Assembly: GCA_040768665.1 (NCBI GenBank)
Contig: JAXGMN010000053.1
Coordinates: forward strand, 1-64,000
Reading direction: 5' to 3'
Source of the DNA: JABWBD01 sp040768665
GTDB lineage: Bacteria > Planctomycetota > Planctomycetia > Pirellulales > Thermoguttaceae
Length of the DNA stretch: 64,000 nt
The position numbers and the translations under genes are program-made. The number at the start of each line of letters is the position of its first letter. Within the stretch, counting starts at the first letter, position 1. Shown piece after piece: positions 17,036 through 26,672 of this stretch. Below the pieces are notes generated by a model that was not told the DNA's origin, did no database searches, and worked only from the letters and a program-made list of their open reading frames with translations.

Positions 17036-17980
17036 CTAGTATCCGGCCGAGTTCGTCCCGCATCCGAGACACCGCTTGATGAGCCCAATGCCCCGCCGTT
17101 TCAGCGGGTACCACGGCGAAAGGGTTGCCAGGCTGGTGTCTCCCAATCGCCGAGGGAACCGCCAAGGGTTATCCGGCGCGTAATGCGGCGACGCCGCGAA
17201 GGCGAACCGGTAATGCTGCGACGCCAACCGAACCACTCGATCGTCAAAGCGGCCATCGGGGTAGCTGATCAAAGTCACCGGCCGGTCCAGGATATCGCCA
17301 AGCTTCTTGCGACTTTCCACGACTTCATAGTGGAGCTCCTCGTCGGTGGCTTGGGCCAGATTGATGTGCGTCGCGGAATGGGCGCCGATCTCCATTCCCA
17401 TGGCGACCATCTCGCGCAGGTCGTCCGGGCGGAAGAAGGCGTAGTCCTCGTCGTTCGGATCGATCGGCGTCGCGTCCAGTTCTTCCGCCAGGCGGTCGAT
17501 CATTTCTTCGGCCTCCGGCGGTGGGACGGACAGGATGCGTTCCTTGAAGCGATAGAGCCAGCGCCTGCGCTGCAGGTCGATCCGCAAATCATAGGTCCGG
17601 CCATCCAACGTGCAGCGATGGCGGCGCCGCATCGTCCGAATATGGGCGAACCGCAGGTACCAGGGAATGAAATCCCTATCCAGCGGCTCGCTGAGAACGA
17701 AAAAAATGCCGCTGAGCCCCTCTTCGCGTAGAATGCGAGCCGCGTACAGGTTGTTGCGAAACCCATCGTCGAAGGTCAACAAGACCGAGCGCGGCGGCCA
17801 GCGCCGGCCGTCTTGCCACCCGCGGTAGAAGTCGTCCATGGTCAACGGCCGGTAGCGCTGCTTGAGCTGCCGGACAAACAGGTGAAAGGACTCCGGTGTG
17901 GGAGAGAAACGAAAGAAGTCGTGCCCCGGACGCGGGTTCGCCACGATCTGATGAAAATAGACGACGGCAGGAATCGCCAC
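17036..17980 (-). CDS. NodB-type polysaccharide deacetylase
   Basis: A 314-residue protein expected to remove N- or O-acetyl groups from a glycan. The GTG at 17980 is chosen because AGGAGG lies 6 bp upstream; an ATG overlapping the previous stop (ATGA) 5 codons earlier is the alternative. The NodB motifs are present: LLTFDDGF (catalytic base and metal Asp), IGAHSATHINL (the metal His pair, H-x3-H) and ISYPDGRFDD. A long insert between the first two motifs is typical of deacetylases in exopolysaccharide clusters. Likely acts on the repeat unit or polymer of this locus. Confidence 0.9.
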   Translation of the reverse strand: MAIPAVVYFHQIVANPRPGHDFFRFSPTPESFHLFVRQLKQRYRPLTMDDFYRGWQDGRRWPPRSVLLTFDDGFRNNLYAARILREEGLSGIFFVLSEPLDRDFIPWYLRFAHIRTMRRRHRCTLDGRTYDLRIDLQRRRWLYRFKERILSVPPPEAEEMIDRLAEELDATPIDPNDEDYAFFRPDDLREMVAMGMEIGAHSATHINLAQATDEELHYEVVESRKKLGDILDRPVTLISYPDGRFDDRVVRLASQHYRFAFAASPHYAPDNPWRFPRRLGDTSLATLSPWYPLKRRGIGLIKRCLGCGTNSAGY

Positions 17981-17991
17981 AGCACACCTCC

Positions 17992-19323
17992 TCATTGCGA
18001 TTCTGAAAGTGCTTTGGATGCATGCGGCTCGGCCGGCGGATGCCGCTCGGCCGCCAAAGTGTCCCACCGCCGCGAAATCTGGATCCGCTTGCGAACTTTG
18101 TGGCGAGCGCAAAGATCGCGAACCGTGTCGATGACCAGGTCTTGCTCCTCATCCAGCATGCCGGGAAACAGCGGCAGCGTGACCAGCCGCTCCCACTCGG
18201 CAGTCGCGATGGGCAGGTCGCTCGGTTTCCAGCCAAACGACTCGTAGTAGGGGTGCAGGTGCAACGGCCGCCAGTGGACCGAGCACCCCACACCCCGCTC
18301 GCGCAACAGCGAGATAAAGGTGTTGCGGTCGATCGAGAGCTGCTCCAGTCGCAGGCGGATCGGAAAGAGGTGCCAGGCGTGAATCCGGTTGGGCGGGTCG
18401 GGGGGAAGTTCAATCGTCTCCAAGCTCGCGAACGACTCGATATAGCGATAGGCGAGCATCTCGCGGTCCAGCCGCATCGCCTCGACCCGTTCCAACTGAT
18501 GGATACCGATCGCGGCGGCAATGTCGGTCAGGTTGTATTTGTAGCCGGGCGCCACGATCCGGTAGTCCCAACTGCCGCTGCCCGCATAGCGATTCCAGGC
18601 ATCATGAGAAAGTCCGTGAAGCGACATCTGCCGCATCCGGCCGGCCAGATCCGCATCGTCGGTGACGGCCATTCCGCCTTCGCCGGTGGTCATGGTCTTG
18701 TTCGCGTAAAACGAAAAGCAGGTGACGGCCGCAGTGTCCTCGCCGCAGCGGCGCCAGTGATTGGCGGGCTTGTCGCGATACGCGGCGGGCAGCGCATGCG
18801 CGGCGTCCTCGATCACCCAGAGTCCGTGGTCCGCGGCAAAGGAACCGGCCGCGGTCATGTCCAGCATCAGACCGCCCACGTGAACAGGAATGATGCCGGC
18901 CGGCTCCAGCCCCGGATCCAGCGGGGTCCGGCCCGCTCGAAGATCCTGGAGTTTTCGTTCGGCATCCGCGATATCGATATTCAAACTGACGGGATCGCAG
19001 TCGACCAGCAGCGGGACAGCCCCCTGGTAGCGGACGATTTCCGCCGTGGCAGCAAAAGTCATAGTCGGCACAAGCACGGCCTGGCGCGGTCTCAATTGCA
19101 GGGCCTCCACCGCCAGGTGCAGCGCCGCGGTACAGGAGTTGACCGCGACCGCGTGCTTCGCCCCGACATGTTCGGCGAAAGCCGCCTCAAACCGCCGGGC
19201 GCGGGGACCGGTCGTCAGCCAGCCGGTGCGGAGGCAGGACACGACCTCTTCGATCTCCGCTTCCGTCAGAGAAGGACGGAAGAAAGGAACTTGCCTTTGT
19301 GCGCAAGAATTGCTCTCGATCAT
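17992..19323 (-). CDS. DegT/DnrJ/EryC1/StrS aminotransferase
   Basis: A 443-residue PLP enzyme that aminates nucleotide-linked keto sugars. The start at 19323 overlaps the stop of the sugar transferase gene (ATGA). Seen: VPFFRPSLTEAEIEEVVSCL (typical N-terminus), AVNSCTAALHLAVEAL (cofactor phosphate), VIEDAAHALPA (Asp to the PLP ring) and CFSFYANKTMTTGEGGMAV with the Schiff-base lysine. In this locus its product would be an amino sugar precursor, consistent with a downstream deacetylase acting on an acetamido sugar. An insert of about 30 residues near 140 (LQDLRAGRTPLDPGLEPAG) is longer than usual. Confidence 0.92.
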   Translation of the reverse strand: MIESNSCAQRQVPFFRPSLTEAEIEEVVSCLRTGWLTTGPRARRFEAAFAEHVGAKHAVAVNSCTAALHLAVEALQLRPRQAVLVPTMTFAATAEIVRYQGAVPLLVDCDPVSLNIDIADAERKLQDLRAGRTPLDPGLEPAGIIPVHVGGLMLDMTAAGSFAADHGLWVIEDAAHALPAAYRDKPANHWRRCGEDTAAVTCFSFYANKTMTTGEGGMAVTDDADLAGRMRQMSLHGLSHDAWNRYAGSGSWDYRIVAPGYKYNLTDIAAAIGIHQLERVEAMRLDREMLAYRYIESFASLETIELPPDPPNRIHAWHLFPIRLRLEQLSIDRNTFISLLRERGVGCSVHWRPLHLHPYYESFGWKPSDLPIATAEWERLVTLPLFPGMLDEEQDLVIDTVRDLCARHKVRKRIQISRRWDTLAAERHPPAEPHASKALSESQ

Positions 19324-20039
19324 GCGTCTGCTCCCGTGTAAGACGTTGCGTGTTTGGAAGAGCTCGATGACTTCGCCCGGTCGTGCGCCGACGCGAGTCG
19401 GCAGTCCGTGCAGCTCTCCCCGAACCGTGTCAGGTAATCTCGGGCGCCCGGGGCGATCAGCACCCAAAGCGTCTGAACGATCAAGTACAAGTCGAGCCAA
19501 AGCGACGTGCGCCGAGCATACTCCTTGGCCAGACGGATCTTTTCCGGCAGAATCCATTCCACATACTGTCTTTCGGAATCGTCCGCCTGCCCGAGAATTG
19601 CCGCCTCGTCGCGATAGCGGATCGATGCAAGGTCCGTGATTCCGGGACGGACCTGCAGGATCTCCTCGTAATCGTCGCGGAACAACTTCACGTATTTCGG
19701 CACTTCGGGACGAGGACCGACGAAGCTCATCTCGCCTTTCAGCACGTTGAACAGTTGAGGGAGTTCATCGAGTTTCGTTTTCCGCAGGACGCGCCCCACC
19801 TTGGTGATTCTGCAATCGTCTCCGGCGGTGATCGGCGGCCCCTGAACAGGAGCGTCTACCACCATCGAGCGAAACTTATAGATCGGAAACGGCCGGCCCT
19901 TGAGGCCGATCCGCTCCTGCTTGAAGAGAACCGGACCCGGCGATCCCAGCCTCACGGCGACCGCTGCCGCGGCGAAGACCGGGCAAAGCACGAGAAGGCC
20001 CAGGGCGGCCGCCAGGATATCGAAGGAGCGCTTCAGCAT
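19320..20039 (-). CDS. Undecaprenyl-phosphate sugar-1-phosphate transferase
   Basis: A 239-residue initiating transferase of the WcaJ/PglC-like family that moves a sugar phosphate onto undecaprenyl phosphate, starting repeat-unit assembly. It is the short form: one N-terminal membrane segment (FDILAAALGLLVLCPVFAAAAVAV) followed by the catalytic domain with KFRSM, KTKLDELPQLFNVLKGEMSFVGPRPEVP and LQVRPGITDLASIRYRDE. A ~40-residue polar tail with Cys and a Ser run follows. The start overlaps the end of the GT4 gene. Confidence 0.93.
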   Translation of the reverse strand: MLKRSFDILAAALGLLVLCPVFAAAAVAVRLGSPGPVLFKQERIGLKGRPFPIYKFRSMVVDAPVQGPPITAGDDCRITKVGRVLRKTKLDELPQLFNVLKGEMSFVGPRPEVPKYVKLFRDDYEEILQVRPGITDLASIRYRDEAAILGQADDSERQYVEWILPEKIRLAKEYARRTSLWLDLYLIVQTLWVLIAPGARDYLTRFGESCTDCRLASAHDRAKSSSSSKHATSYTGADA

Positions 20040-21259
20040 GGGGTCAGTCTCCTGGCTCCACCGGCGGGGCTATCTTGACATTCCCTTCTTGCGCGGTCGG
20101 CGGATCTGCGCATTCTGTCCACAAGAAGACCGATGAAGTCGCGGCATGTGTGCCTTCTCGCGACGGCATAGGCGTTTCGCAAGCACCGGCGCCGTAGCTC
20201 GGGCTCGTCCGAAAATCTCGCGATCGCCCCGGCCATGCTCGAGGGATCGTTGGGAGGCACGATCAGTGCACTCTGGCCGTCTTGAAACAAATCCCGCGCG
20301 CTTCCGACGTCGGTCGTCACACAGGGGAGGGAATTCGCTGCAGCCTCAAGCAGCGACCTCGGTGAACCTTCCGTCATCGACGGCAAGACGTAAATGTCCG
20401 CCGATCGGTACTCGGCGTTGAGTGCTTCGCCAAGCGGAACGTATCCTGCGAATTCGACGCATTTCTCCAGGCCGGCCGCGCGGACTCGCTGCTGCAAGGC
20501 GACGGCATGCGCCGGGGGATCCCCGGCGCCGACGATCCGCAGCGTCACCCTCCGGCCGGTTTCGACCAGCGAACCAACGGCGTCGATCAAGGTTTCCACT
20601 CGCTTGGCGGGCCGCAGCATACCGACGTAGAGAACGGTGGTGCGGTCGTCGAGGCACGTGTCCTCGCGCTCGAAGAAATCGGCATCTTCGAGCGTCGAAG
20701 AGATGACGGTCTCGCCGTGGCTGTGCCATCGCCGGAATCGGCGGGCGAGATCGCTGCCGTTGATCAACAGCATGTGCCGCCGGGCCGCTCGGAACACGAG
20801 AGCCTCCTCCGGAACAAGGGCGAGCCGTCGCATCCAGCGCCCCAACCTCGACCAATCGCGGCGCTGGCAGATCGCCTCGGCTCCGTCGCTGACGAGGTGG
20901 AATACAAGCCCCACTGCCCGCGATTCGCACAGCGGCGCAAGCAGCCACGGGCAGGGGTCGTAAACCCGGGCATAGACGGCATCGAGACCGTCGACGCTTC
21001 GCGCCAGAACGGCATGAACTTGGCGCTGCCTCAGCCATGTCGACGCAAAAGAGGTGCCGGGCAGCGGCACAACCTCAAGCCGCGGATCGCGGATCGTTTC
21101 GTCGTCCTCCGGCCGGCTGGCGGGCAGGACGGTCGTAAACAGCCGGATGCCGTCCGTCAAGTCGAGGTAATGCCTCAGGTAGCGGGCATTGCACGCCATG
21201 GTGCGCAGAGCCGTTCCGTCCCACCTTACGTTCCAGTGGGCGTAGATGCCGATCTTCAC
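20033..21259 (-). CDS. Family 4 glycosyltransferase
   Basis: A 408-residue retaining GT-B enzyme. The N-terminal domain starts MKIGIYAHWNVRWDG. The C-terminal donor domain has TVLYVGMLRPAKRVETLIDAV, LRIVGAGDPPA, VEFAGYVP and the E-x7-E motif EGSPRSLLE. A segment near 160-190 is Arg-rich, suiting membrane association. It overlaps both neighbours by a few bases in the polysaccharide operon and probably adds a sugar to the lipid carrier in the cytoplasm. Confidence 0.92.
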   Translation of the reverse strand: MKIGIYAHWNVRWDGTALRTMACNARYLRHYLDLTDGIRLFTTVLPASRPEDDETIRDPRLEVVPLPGTSFASTWLRQRQVHAVLARSVDGLDAVYARVYDPCPWLLAPLCESRAVGLVFHLVSDGAEAICQRRDWSRLGRWMRRLALVPEEALVFRAARRHMLLINGSDLARRFRRWHSHGETVISSTLEDADFFEREDTCLDDRTTVLYVGMLRPAKRVETLIDAVGSLVETGRRVTLRIVGAGDPPAHAVALQQRVRAAGLEKCVEFAGYVPLGEALNAEYRSADIYVLPSMTEGSPRSLLEAAANSLPCVTTDVGSARDLFQDGQSALIVPPNDPSSMAGAIARFSDEPELRRRCLRNAYAVARRHTCRDFIGLLVDRMRRSADRARRECQDSPAGGARRLTPC

Positions 21260-23070
21260 GCGAATATCCTTTCCAGGCGACCTTTGCCCAACCGGATGGA
21301 GTGAAACAACCGGTTGCGTCGCACGCGGTACTGCAGCCGGCAGCCGGCACCTTCAGCGATCAAGACCGATGAGCTTTCGTCCACGTAGTACACCCGCCGC
21401 GGAACCGTCGCGTCTTCATCGCGCTCGCCGCCGACCGGCAATTCGCTCGGGCAGAGACTCTCTCCGTGCATGGCGGCCGGCACCCATTGGTCGTAGAGGA
21501 CCAGGGCCGGGCCCTCCAGATCGATCCGGAACGAATCGTTTACGCCGGACGTCGATATCTCGGTGCGCGTCCCACTCCAGATCACCATGGCGAGTTGGCC
21601 CGCTTTCCAGACCGTGTGCGCTTTGTCGCCTTGCCGGAGACGGTTCCTCGCCAGCCCAAGCTTCGCGGGCGAAAGAAACCCCGGATGGACATCCGCAAGG
21701 CCCGCCAGGTCGCTGAGTTGTGCCTCCTTGACCTCGAGGCCGTCTTCCGCGGCCCGCCTGCCGCTTTCTTCCACGGCAAACACTCGCAGTGTCTCGCGGC
21801 GGAAGATCCACCCGCGCCAGGCGGCGGCCCCGATTTGTTCCATGAGGCCCCGGAACCCGCGGCGTTTTACGATCGAGCGCCCTGTTTGGACCAGGTTGTC
21901 GAGGGCCGCTGTCGCGGCATTCAGCCGGTTCAGAAGGGCAGGGCGCCGTTTAATAGCGTGGACTGCCCGAACACCGAGGCTGCCGGCCAGACCGCCGGGG
22001 CAGGGGCGAAACAGATAGAGGGTATAATTGGTGGCGGTGCTGTTGGCGAAGCGCCTCTTATATTCCTCGTCACCCACCGTGAAGTCGAACTTGCGCACCG
22101 GACGGTTTTCGACATATTCAAAGAGCCTCTTGAACAAGACGTCACCCGTGGAGTAATGCCAGTAGTCCACGTTGAACGTAGGTTTGTAGGCAACGAACAC
22201 GCCACCGGCTTCAAATCCAAAATGGTAGCACAGAGGTTTGTCATCGAGCTCGACCACCGAGAATCGAAGCTCGCATGCCGGATCCAACTCTTCGACCAGG
22301 GCCTCGAAGAACAAGCGACAGTCGCTGTCGAAATAGAGGCTCTTTTCCCCGACCATCGCGCGGCGGGCGATGTGCTGGCGAAACAGGTTCGACAGGTGGG
22401 CCTTGGCTTCCTCCCGGCTTTCCAGATGGCGAAAGCTGAGACGGCCAACCCGGTTGAGAGCGTTTTCGCGACGCCTCAGGTGCTTCTTTCCCGTGATCTC
22501 CTTGAGAGTTTGGGCTCGCTGGACACTCAGGTCGACGCTCATGCAGACCGATTCGACTTCCAGGCGAGTGAACCAGCCCGTTTCGCGTTCGATCCGTGGG
22601 AGCGCCGCCAGGATATTGGAATCTCCCGGCAGGTGCCGCAGGATACACCGGTTCCAGGAGACCGGCGTCGTGCCCAGTTCGCGAAAGACCGACACGACCG
22701 TGTCGGCGTCTGCTTCGGGGTCGCACAGCATGTCGCAGTAGTCGCTGCGGGGATCGCCCAGGAAGCGCAAAGTGGTTTTCTCGACGCAGAGCGGCAGGAT
22801 GCCCGCGATCTGTTCGCCTTCACGGACAACCGCCGCGCACAGTTTCCGTTGCCCGCCGAAGGCCCTCCACCAGGCGCGCGCCCAGGGGAGGGAACCGAAG
22901 ATCGTCGACTTGCGATCGCTCCGCCACAACCGGTCCCAATCCGGCGCAATCCTCTCCAGATCGGAAAAGCTCGTGACGAACACGGTCCGGATCGCCCCGC
23001 CCCGCCGCGACTCGGTACGAAGCGTTGAAATCTCAGCCCTGTCCCGGCTGGTCACCTCGACGCTCATCAC
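21256..23070 (-). CDS. FemAB/CelD-like acyltransferase with extra C-terminal domain
   Basis: A 604-residue protein. Residues 30-360 form a double GNAT unit of the BcsL/CelD kind seen in many exopolysaccharide loci (WRSDRKSTIFGSLPWARAWW; KKHLRRRENALNRVG; SVVELDDKPLCYHFGFEAGG; KRLFEYVENRPVRKFDFTVGDEEYKRRF). The last ~165 residues look like a further, degenerate acetyltransferase-like domain (AQLSDLAGLADVHPGFLSPAKL). The acyl donor and acceptor are unknown; family members are thought to modify polymers or transfer amino acids. Start MM: either methionine is possible. Confidence 0.75.
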   Translation of the reverse strand: MMSVEVTSRDRAEISTLRTESRRGGAIRTVFVTSFSDLERIAPDWDRLWRSDRKSTIFGSLPWARAWWRAFGGQRKLCAAVVREGEQIAGILPLCVEKTTLRFLGDPRSDYCDMLCDPEADADTVVSVFRELGTTPVSWNRCILRHLPGDSNILAALPRIERETGWFTRLEVESVCMSVDLSVQRAQTLKEITGKKHLRRRENALNRVGRLSFRHLESREEAKAHLSNLFRQHIARRAMVGEKSLYFDSDCRLFFEALVEELDPACELRFSVVELDDKPLCYHFGFEAGGVFVAYKPTFNVDYWHYSTGDVLFKRLFEYVENRPVRKFDFTVGDEEYKRRFANSTATNYTLYLFRPCPGGLAGSLGVRAVHAIKRRPALLNRLNAATAALDNLVQTGRSIVKRRGFRGLMEQIGAAAWRGWIFRRETLRVFAVEESGRRAAEDGLEVKEAQLSDLAGLADVHPGFLSPAKLGLARNRLRQGDKAHTVWKAGQLAMVIWSGTRTEISTSGVNDSFRIDLEGPALVLYDQWVPAAMHGESLCPSELPVGGERDEDATVPRRVYYVDESSSVLIAEGAGCRLQYRVRRNRLFHSIRLGKGRLERIFA

Positions 23071-23077
23071 ATCTCTC

Positions 23078-24427
23078 CTACAAATGGCTTCGCGGCCGGT
23101 GCGTCGCGATCAGAATACGTTGTTGACGAAACGGTCCGGAGGAGACCGGCTGGAAGAAGTCCCCAAGAGGTTCCGCCGGCTCAGTCATTCCTACAGAAAC
23201 CACCAGCCCGCTGAAGACCCAGAACGCCGGTGTCGTCCAGGCATTGATAAAGAGCAGGGAGATCCCCATCGCAACAAAGGAGCCGCGAATCCCCGAGAGG
23301 GCCCACGGTTCCATCGTCGGCTGGCCGCCTTCCGCTCGTTTCGGGTGCACAAACTGCCACACGGCGGCCCCAACACTCAGAAACAGCGCCAGCCCGACAA
23401 CCCCGGTCTCCGACAGCAGGGCGACATAATCGTTGTGGGTCACGTAGCCCTGCTTGCGCACATTGGTCAGCCCGACGCCGGTAACCGGGGAGGCTTCGAA
23501 CGCGTCGAAGGCGTTTCGCAGCAATTCCACGCGCAGCGCGGTGCTCTCGCCGAACTGTTCGCTCGCCGGGTCAATCGAACCGAGCCGGCTTGCCAGGTAG
23601 TCCGGCGCCACGTCGAGAACCTGAACCAGCACCCAGCCGCCCAGCAGGCCGAGCACCGCGATTCCCGTAAACATCGCCGCCAGCCTCGCCATCGCTTTTT
23701 GGTCGCGACTGGCGAGAATTGCGGCCGCCACGAAAATTCCGACCGTCGCCGACAGCCATCCTCCGCGGGAACCAACGTAGATCCACGCAACGATCAGCGT
23801 GCACACGGGCGGCGCGGCCAGAGCCTTTTTCTTGGACAATGAGATCTGAGCGATTGCCAGGGGCATCAGGAACGCCAGGTTCCACGCCAGTTGGTTCTTG
23901 TCCTGCTCGCTCGCCTCATCCATGCCTGACCCGAGATAGGGCGACCCGAATACCACGGCGTACTGATAGATGAGCACGGCCATGAGGCCCGCGGCAGCCC
24001 AGATCATCACGCCGAAGAACTTCGCGAGAAACCGTTCGTCGCGGGGAAAGGCGGCCACAAGGAGTAAAAAACAAACCATGCCGACGGCGATCTTTTGGAC
24101 CTCCGTCAGGGCATAGGAGGTTTCCTTTGCCTTGCCCGCCGAGTAGAGCTGCCACACGAAAAGCACAAAGCACAAAACCCCCACAAGGATCAAAAGGAAC
24201 GTGGTTCGGCTCGGATGGTCGCGCTGCGGCTCGGCGCCCCCGCGCCGCGCCAGGCGCGTGGTGATGTGGATCGCCGCAATCAGGCCGAGAACCAGCAACG
24301 GCAGAGGCACGGGCAGAAAAAAACCGGCGTCGAGCCGAAGCAAACTGACCGCAAACAGCGGGCAGGTGGCGGCGAAGAGCAGCCACAAGCTCCGCACGAG
24401 CGGCAAATCCAGTTGTCGACTGTTCAT
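23078..24427 (-). CDS. O-antigen ligase/polymerase (Wzy/WaaL family) membrane protein
   Basis: A 449-residue protein with about 11 membrane helices, from LVRSLWLLFAATCPLFAVSLL to the C-terminus. The central periplasmic loop carries the Wzy_C signature (AIVGIFVAAAILASRDQ... VAPDYLASRLGSID... ELLRNAFDAFEASPVTGVGLTNVRKQGYVTHNDYVALLSETG). In the Wzx/Wzy scheme it joins repeat units on the outer face of the inner membrane. An alternative GTG start lies 5 codons upstream at 24442. Confidence 0.85.
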   Translation of the reverse strand: MNSRQLDLPLVRSLWLLFAATCPLFAVSLLRLDAGFFLPVPLPLLVLGLIAAIHITTRLARRGGAEPQRDHPSRTTFLLILVGVLCFVLFVWQLYSAGKAKETSYALTEVQKIAVGMVCFLLLVAAFPRDERFLAKFFGVMIWAAAGLMAVLIYQYAVVFGSPYLGSGMDEASEQDKNQLAWNLAFLMPLAIAQISLSKKKALAAPPVCTLIVAWIYVGSRGGWLSATVGIFVAAAILASRDQKAMARLAAMFTGIAVLGLLGGWVLVQVLDVAPDYLASRLGSIDPASEQFGESTALRVELLRNAFDAFEASPVTGVGLTNVRKQGYVTHNDYVALLSETGVVGLALFLSVGAAVWQFVHPKRAEGGQPTMEPWALSGIRGSFVAMGISLLFINAWTTPAFWVFSGLVVSVGMTEPAEPLGDFFQPVSSGPFRQQRILIATHRPRSHL

Positions 24428-24460
24428 GGGCACGGAAACCACGCTAGTTCAGACGCTCGC

Positions 24461-25927
24461 TCATACGGGGTTGGATTCAGCAAACTCAACCGCAAGGTCC
24501 GACCGGCTGGGGGACGCCGTCAGGGCACTCTCGCCGGCGAGGGGTGCTTCACGCCTCCTGGCGGCTTGCACAACGGCATACGTACAGACAAGAAGTCCGC
24601 CGAGGGCCTGCACCGCCTTGGAGAGCATGACCGCGCCCACGGCGCCGTGAAGGCCATACTGCGGTACCAGCAACGAGCAACCCAGCGTCGTGGCGGCCAC
24701 CGCGAAAAGCTGAAGAGGCAATTGAATCGCGAAGTAACGCGCGGCGTAGACGCCGATCCCAAGAAATTCGGCCGCGTAACCGATGCCGAACGCGATTGCC
24801 ACCCACGTGAACACGTCGGCATGCTCCGCGAAATCCGCGGTGTAGAAGAACAGCAAAATCTCGTAGCCGAACAGATCCACCGCCAAAGCCGCGACGGCGC
24901 CGATCGCCAGCCCCATACCGACCAGCTTCGCAAGGAGCAGGCTGTAACTGCGGAGCCTGCTGGCAGCGTAGTAGCGTGCCAGCAGCGGGCTTGCCGAGTA
25001 CGATACGGAAATGACGAACATCACCCCGATCTGCATGACGTACAACATCGCGCAATAGACGCCCAGGTCCGCCTTGCCGAGACTGTGCGATATGAAGTAA
25101 CGCGGGATGTTCATGTTCAGCGACAACAGGAGCATGCTGAATCCGAGGGGCAGGGCGAGGAAAACCAGCGCGCGCAACTCCCGGAAATCCCAGATCGGCC
25201 GCACCGCGCTGGCCGCGGTTCGGCCCGGGGCGGTGGCGGCCGCGCTTCTGGAAATCGCAAACACCGAAGGGATGTCGTAGCCCAGCAGGATGACGGCCCT
25301 TGCGACCGCGACCAACAGAAATCCGTGCACGACGCTCCCCGTGAGCAGTAGCGCCAGAATCATGGCGCCCGTGCCGAGGGGTGCTTTGAGGATCATGGAA
25401 ATCGCAATGCGATCGAGGCGCTCCCGCTGCTGGAAGAACCCGAAGATCACGTCGCTCAACGCCTCGACGGCGGCCGCAATCCCCGCCGCGATGATTACGC
25501 TGGCATCGCCCGTGCGGTAGAGGGAAGTCTGTGCCAGGCCGACGATCACCGCGAAAGCGGCGGCCGTCATGGCCAGACGCAGCGCCAGATAGATTCCGAA
25601 AGGGAACCCCTTTGCGGCGTCTGTGGCCTGGATGGTTCGTAGATCCAGGTTGAACAGCGCGATCACAGGCCCTACCGCGGCCAGACCGATCGCGTAGATA
25701 CCCACCTGCTCGGCGGAACCGAGCTTGGCAATCGCCATCAGCATACCCCAGCCGAATGCCGCGTAGACGATGTTCCCGGCCAACGCCCAACACACGTTCA
25801 GATGGAGGGGCAGGCGCTGGTGATTCTCTGGCGACGTGCCCGCGCAGACGCCCTGCTGCACGTGCGCGCGTGCAGCGCTGCCGTGCGCGAGGCGTCGTCG
25901 TCCTAGCAGTCGTTTCACAGGATGCAT
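24461..25927 (-). CDS. Oligosaccharide flippase (Wzx-like)
   Basis: A 488-residue multi-spanning protein of the polysaccharide biosynthesis/MVF superfamily, with about 13-14 predicted helices (LNVCWALAGNIVYAAFGWGMLMAIAKLGSAEQVGIYAIGLA at the first pair). It should flip lipid-linked repeat units across the inner membrane. The ATG at 25927 is chosen over an earlier one at 25966 because the intervening residues are not membrane-like. Neither has a clear ribosome-binding site. Confidence 0.85.
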   Translation of the reverse strand: MHPVKRLLGRRRLAHGSAARAHVQQGVCAGTSPENHQRLPLHLNVCWALAGNIVYAAFGWGMLMAIAKLGSAEQVGIYAIGLAAVGPVIALFNLDLRTIQATDAAKGFPFGIYLALRLAMTAAAFAVIVGLAQTSLYRTGDASVIIAAGIAAAVEALSDVIFGFFQQRERLDRIAISMILKAPLGTGAMILALLLTGSVVHGFLLVAVARAVILLGYDIPSVFAISRSAAATAPGRTAASAVRPIWDFRELRALVFLALPLGFSMLLLSLNMNIPRYFISHSLGKADLGVYCAMLYVMQIGVMFVISVSYSASPLLARYYAASRLRSYSLLLAKLVGMGLAIGAVAALAVDLFGYEILLFFYTADFAEHADVFTWVAIAFGIGYAAEFLGIGVYAARYFAIQLPLQLFAVAATTLGCSLLVPQYGLHGAVGAVMLSKAVQALGGLLVCTYAVVQAARRREAPLAGESALTASPSRSDLAVEFAESNPV

Positions 25928-26002
25928 AGCAGAGCAGTTCTTGGGCAATCCGGAAAGAAGATGCATGCGGCAAGGCCGCAGCCTGTCTCTTGGCTGGCTC
26001 GA

Positions 26003-26668
26003 TCAGTGGTGACGCTCGTTCAATACCGCTCCCAGCACATTCACGTGTGCGCGGGCTGCGAGATCCTTGAGTCGACGGGCCGTGTCCATCCGGGTGCTTT
26101 CCGCCTCGACGACCAACAAGACACCGTCGAGAAGGCTCGCCAGCCGCAACGCGGAGAAATCGATCAGGCCCGCGGGAAGGTCGAAGACGATCAGGTCGAA
26201 TTCGCACCGCAGCGTCTCCAGGAAAACCGAGATCCAATGGTCGTCCCACACCGGCCCGCCCGCCGAAGAGGCCGCGCCGGCCGGCAGAAAAGCCAGATTT
26301 GAAATGCCCGACTCCTGGACCCACCCACTCACCTTGTCCGGCTGGCTGACCGCTTCCCGGACTCCCGGACTGCGCTCCGCGTGCAGGAGCAAGTGGAGCG
26401 AAGGGGCCGTCATATCGCAATCGACCAGCAGCACACGGCGGTGGCTCGTGGCGGCTGCGGTGATCGCCAGATGTGCGGCAACGGTGCTTGCTCCATCTCC
26501 CCGCCGGCACCCGGTGACACCCAGCGTGCGGACGAGCGTGGAACCGTTGGTCCCGTATCCCAACGCCTGGCACACAAGCGTCCGGTAGTGCTCCAGGACC
26601 TCCTCGTTCAGAACGCGACCTGTCTGGCGGCGGGGAACGGGGACAGGGCGAACGGTTTGCGTAGCCAT
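26003..26668 (-). CDS. CpsD/CapB-like ATPase lacking the Walker A lysine
   Basis: A 221-residue protein of the BY-kinase/ParA-like family that normally pairs with a Wzz-type chain-length protein. Walker A reads GCRRGDGAST (53-62), where the usual lysine position is Ala60. Walker A' is VLLVDCDM and Walker B is LIVFDLPAG. The C-terminal tyrosine cluster of true kinases is absent; the protein ends VLGAVLNERHH. It is probably a structural or regulatory partner of the Wzz-like protein encoded 5 bp upstream rather than an active kinase (inference). Relatives with Val or Ala at this position exist. Confidence 0.85.
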   Translation of the reverse strand: MATQTVRPVPVPRRQTGRVLNEEVLEHYRTLVCQALGYGTNGSTLVRTLGVTGCRRGDGASTVAAHLAITAAATSHRRVLLVDCDMTAPSLHLLLHAERSPGVREAVSQPDKVSGWVQESGISNLAFLPAGAASSAGGPVWDDHWISVFLETLRCEFDLIVFDLPAGLIDFSALRLASLLDGVLLVVEAESTRMDTARRLKDLAARAHVNVLGAVLNERHH

Positions 26669-26672
26669 TGTT

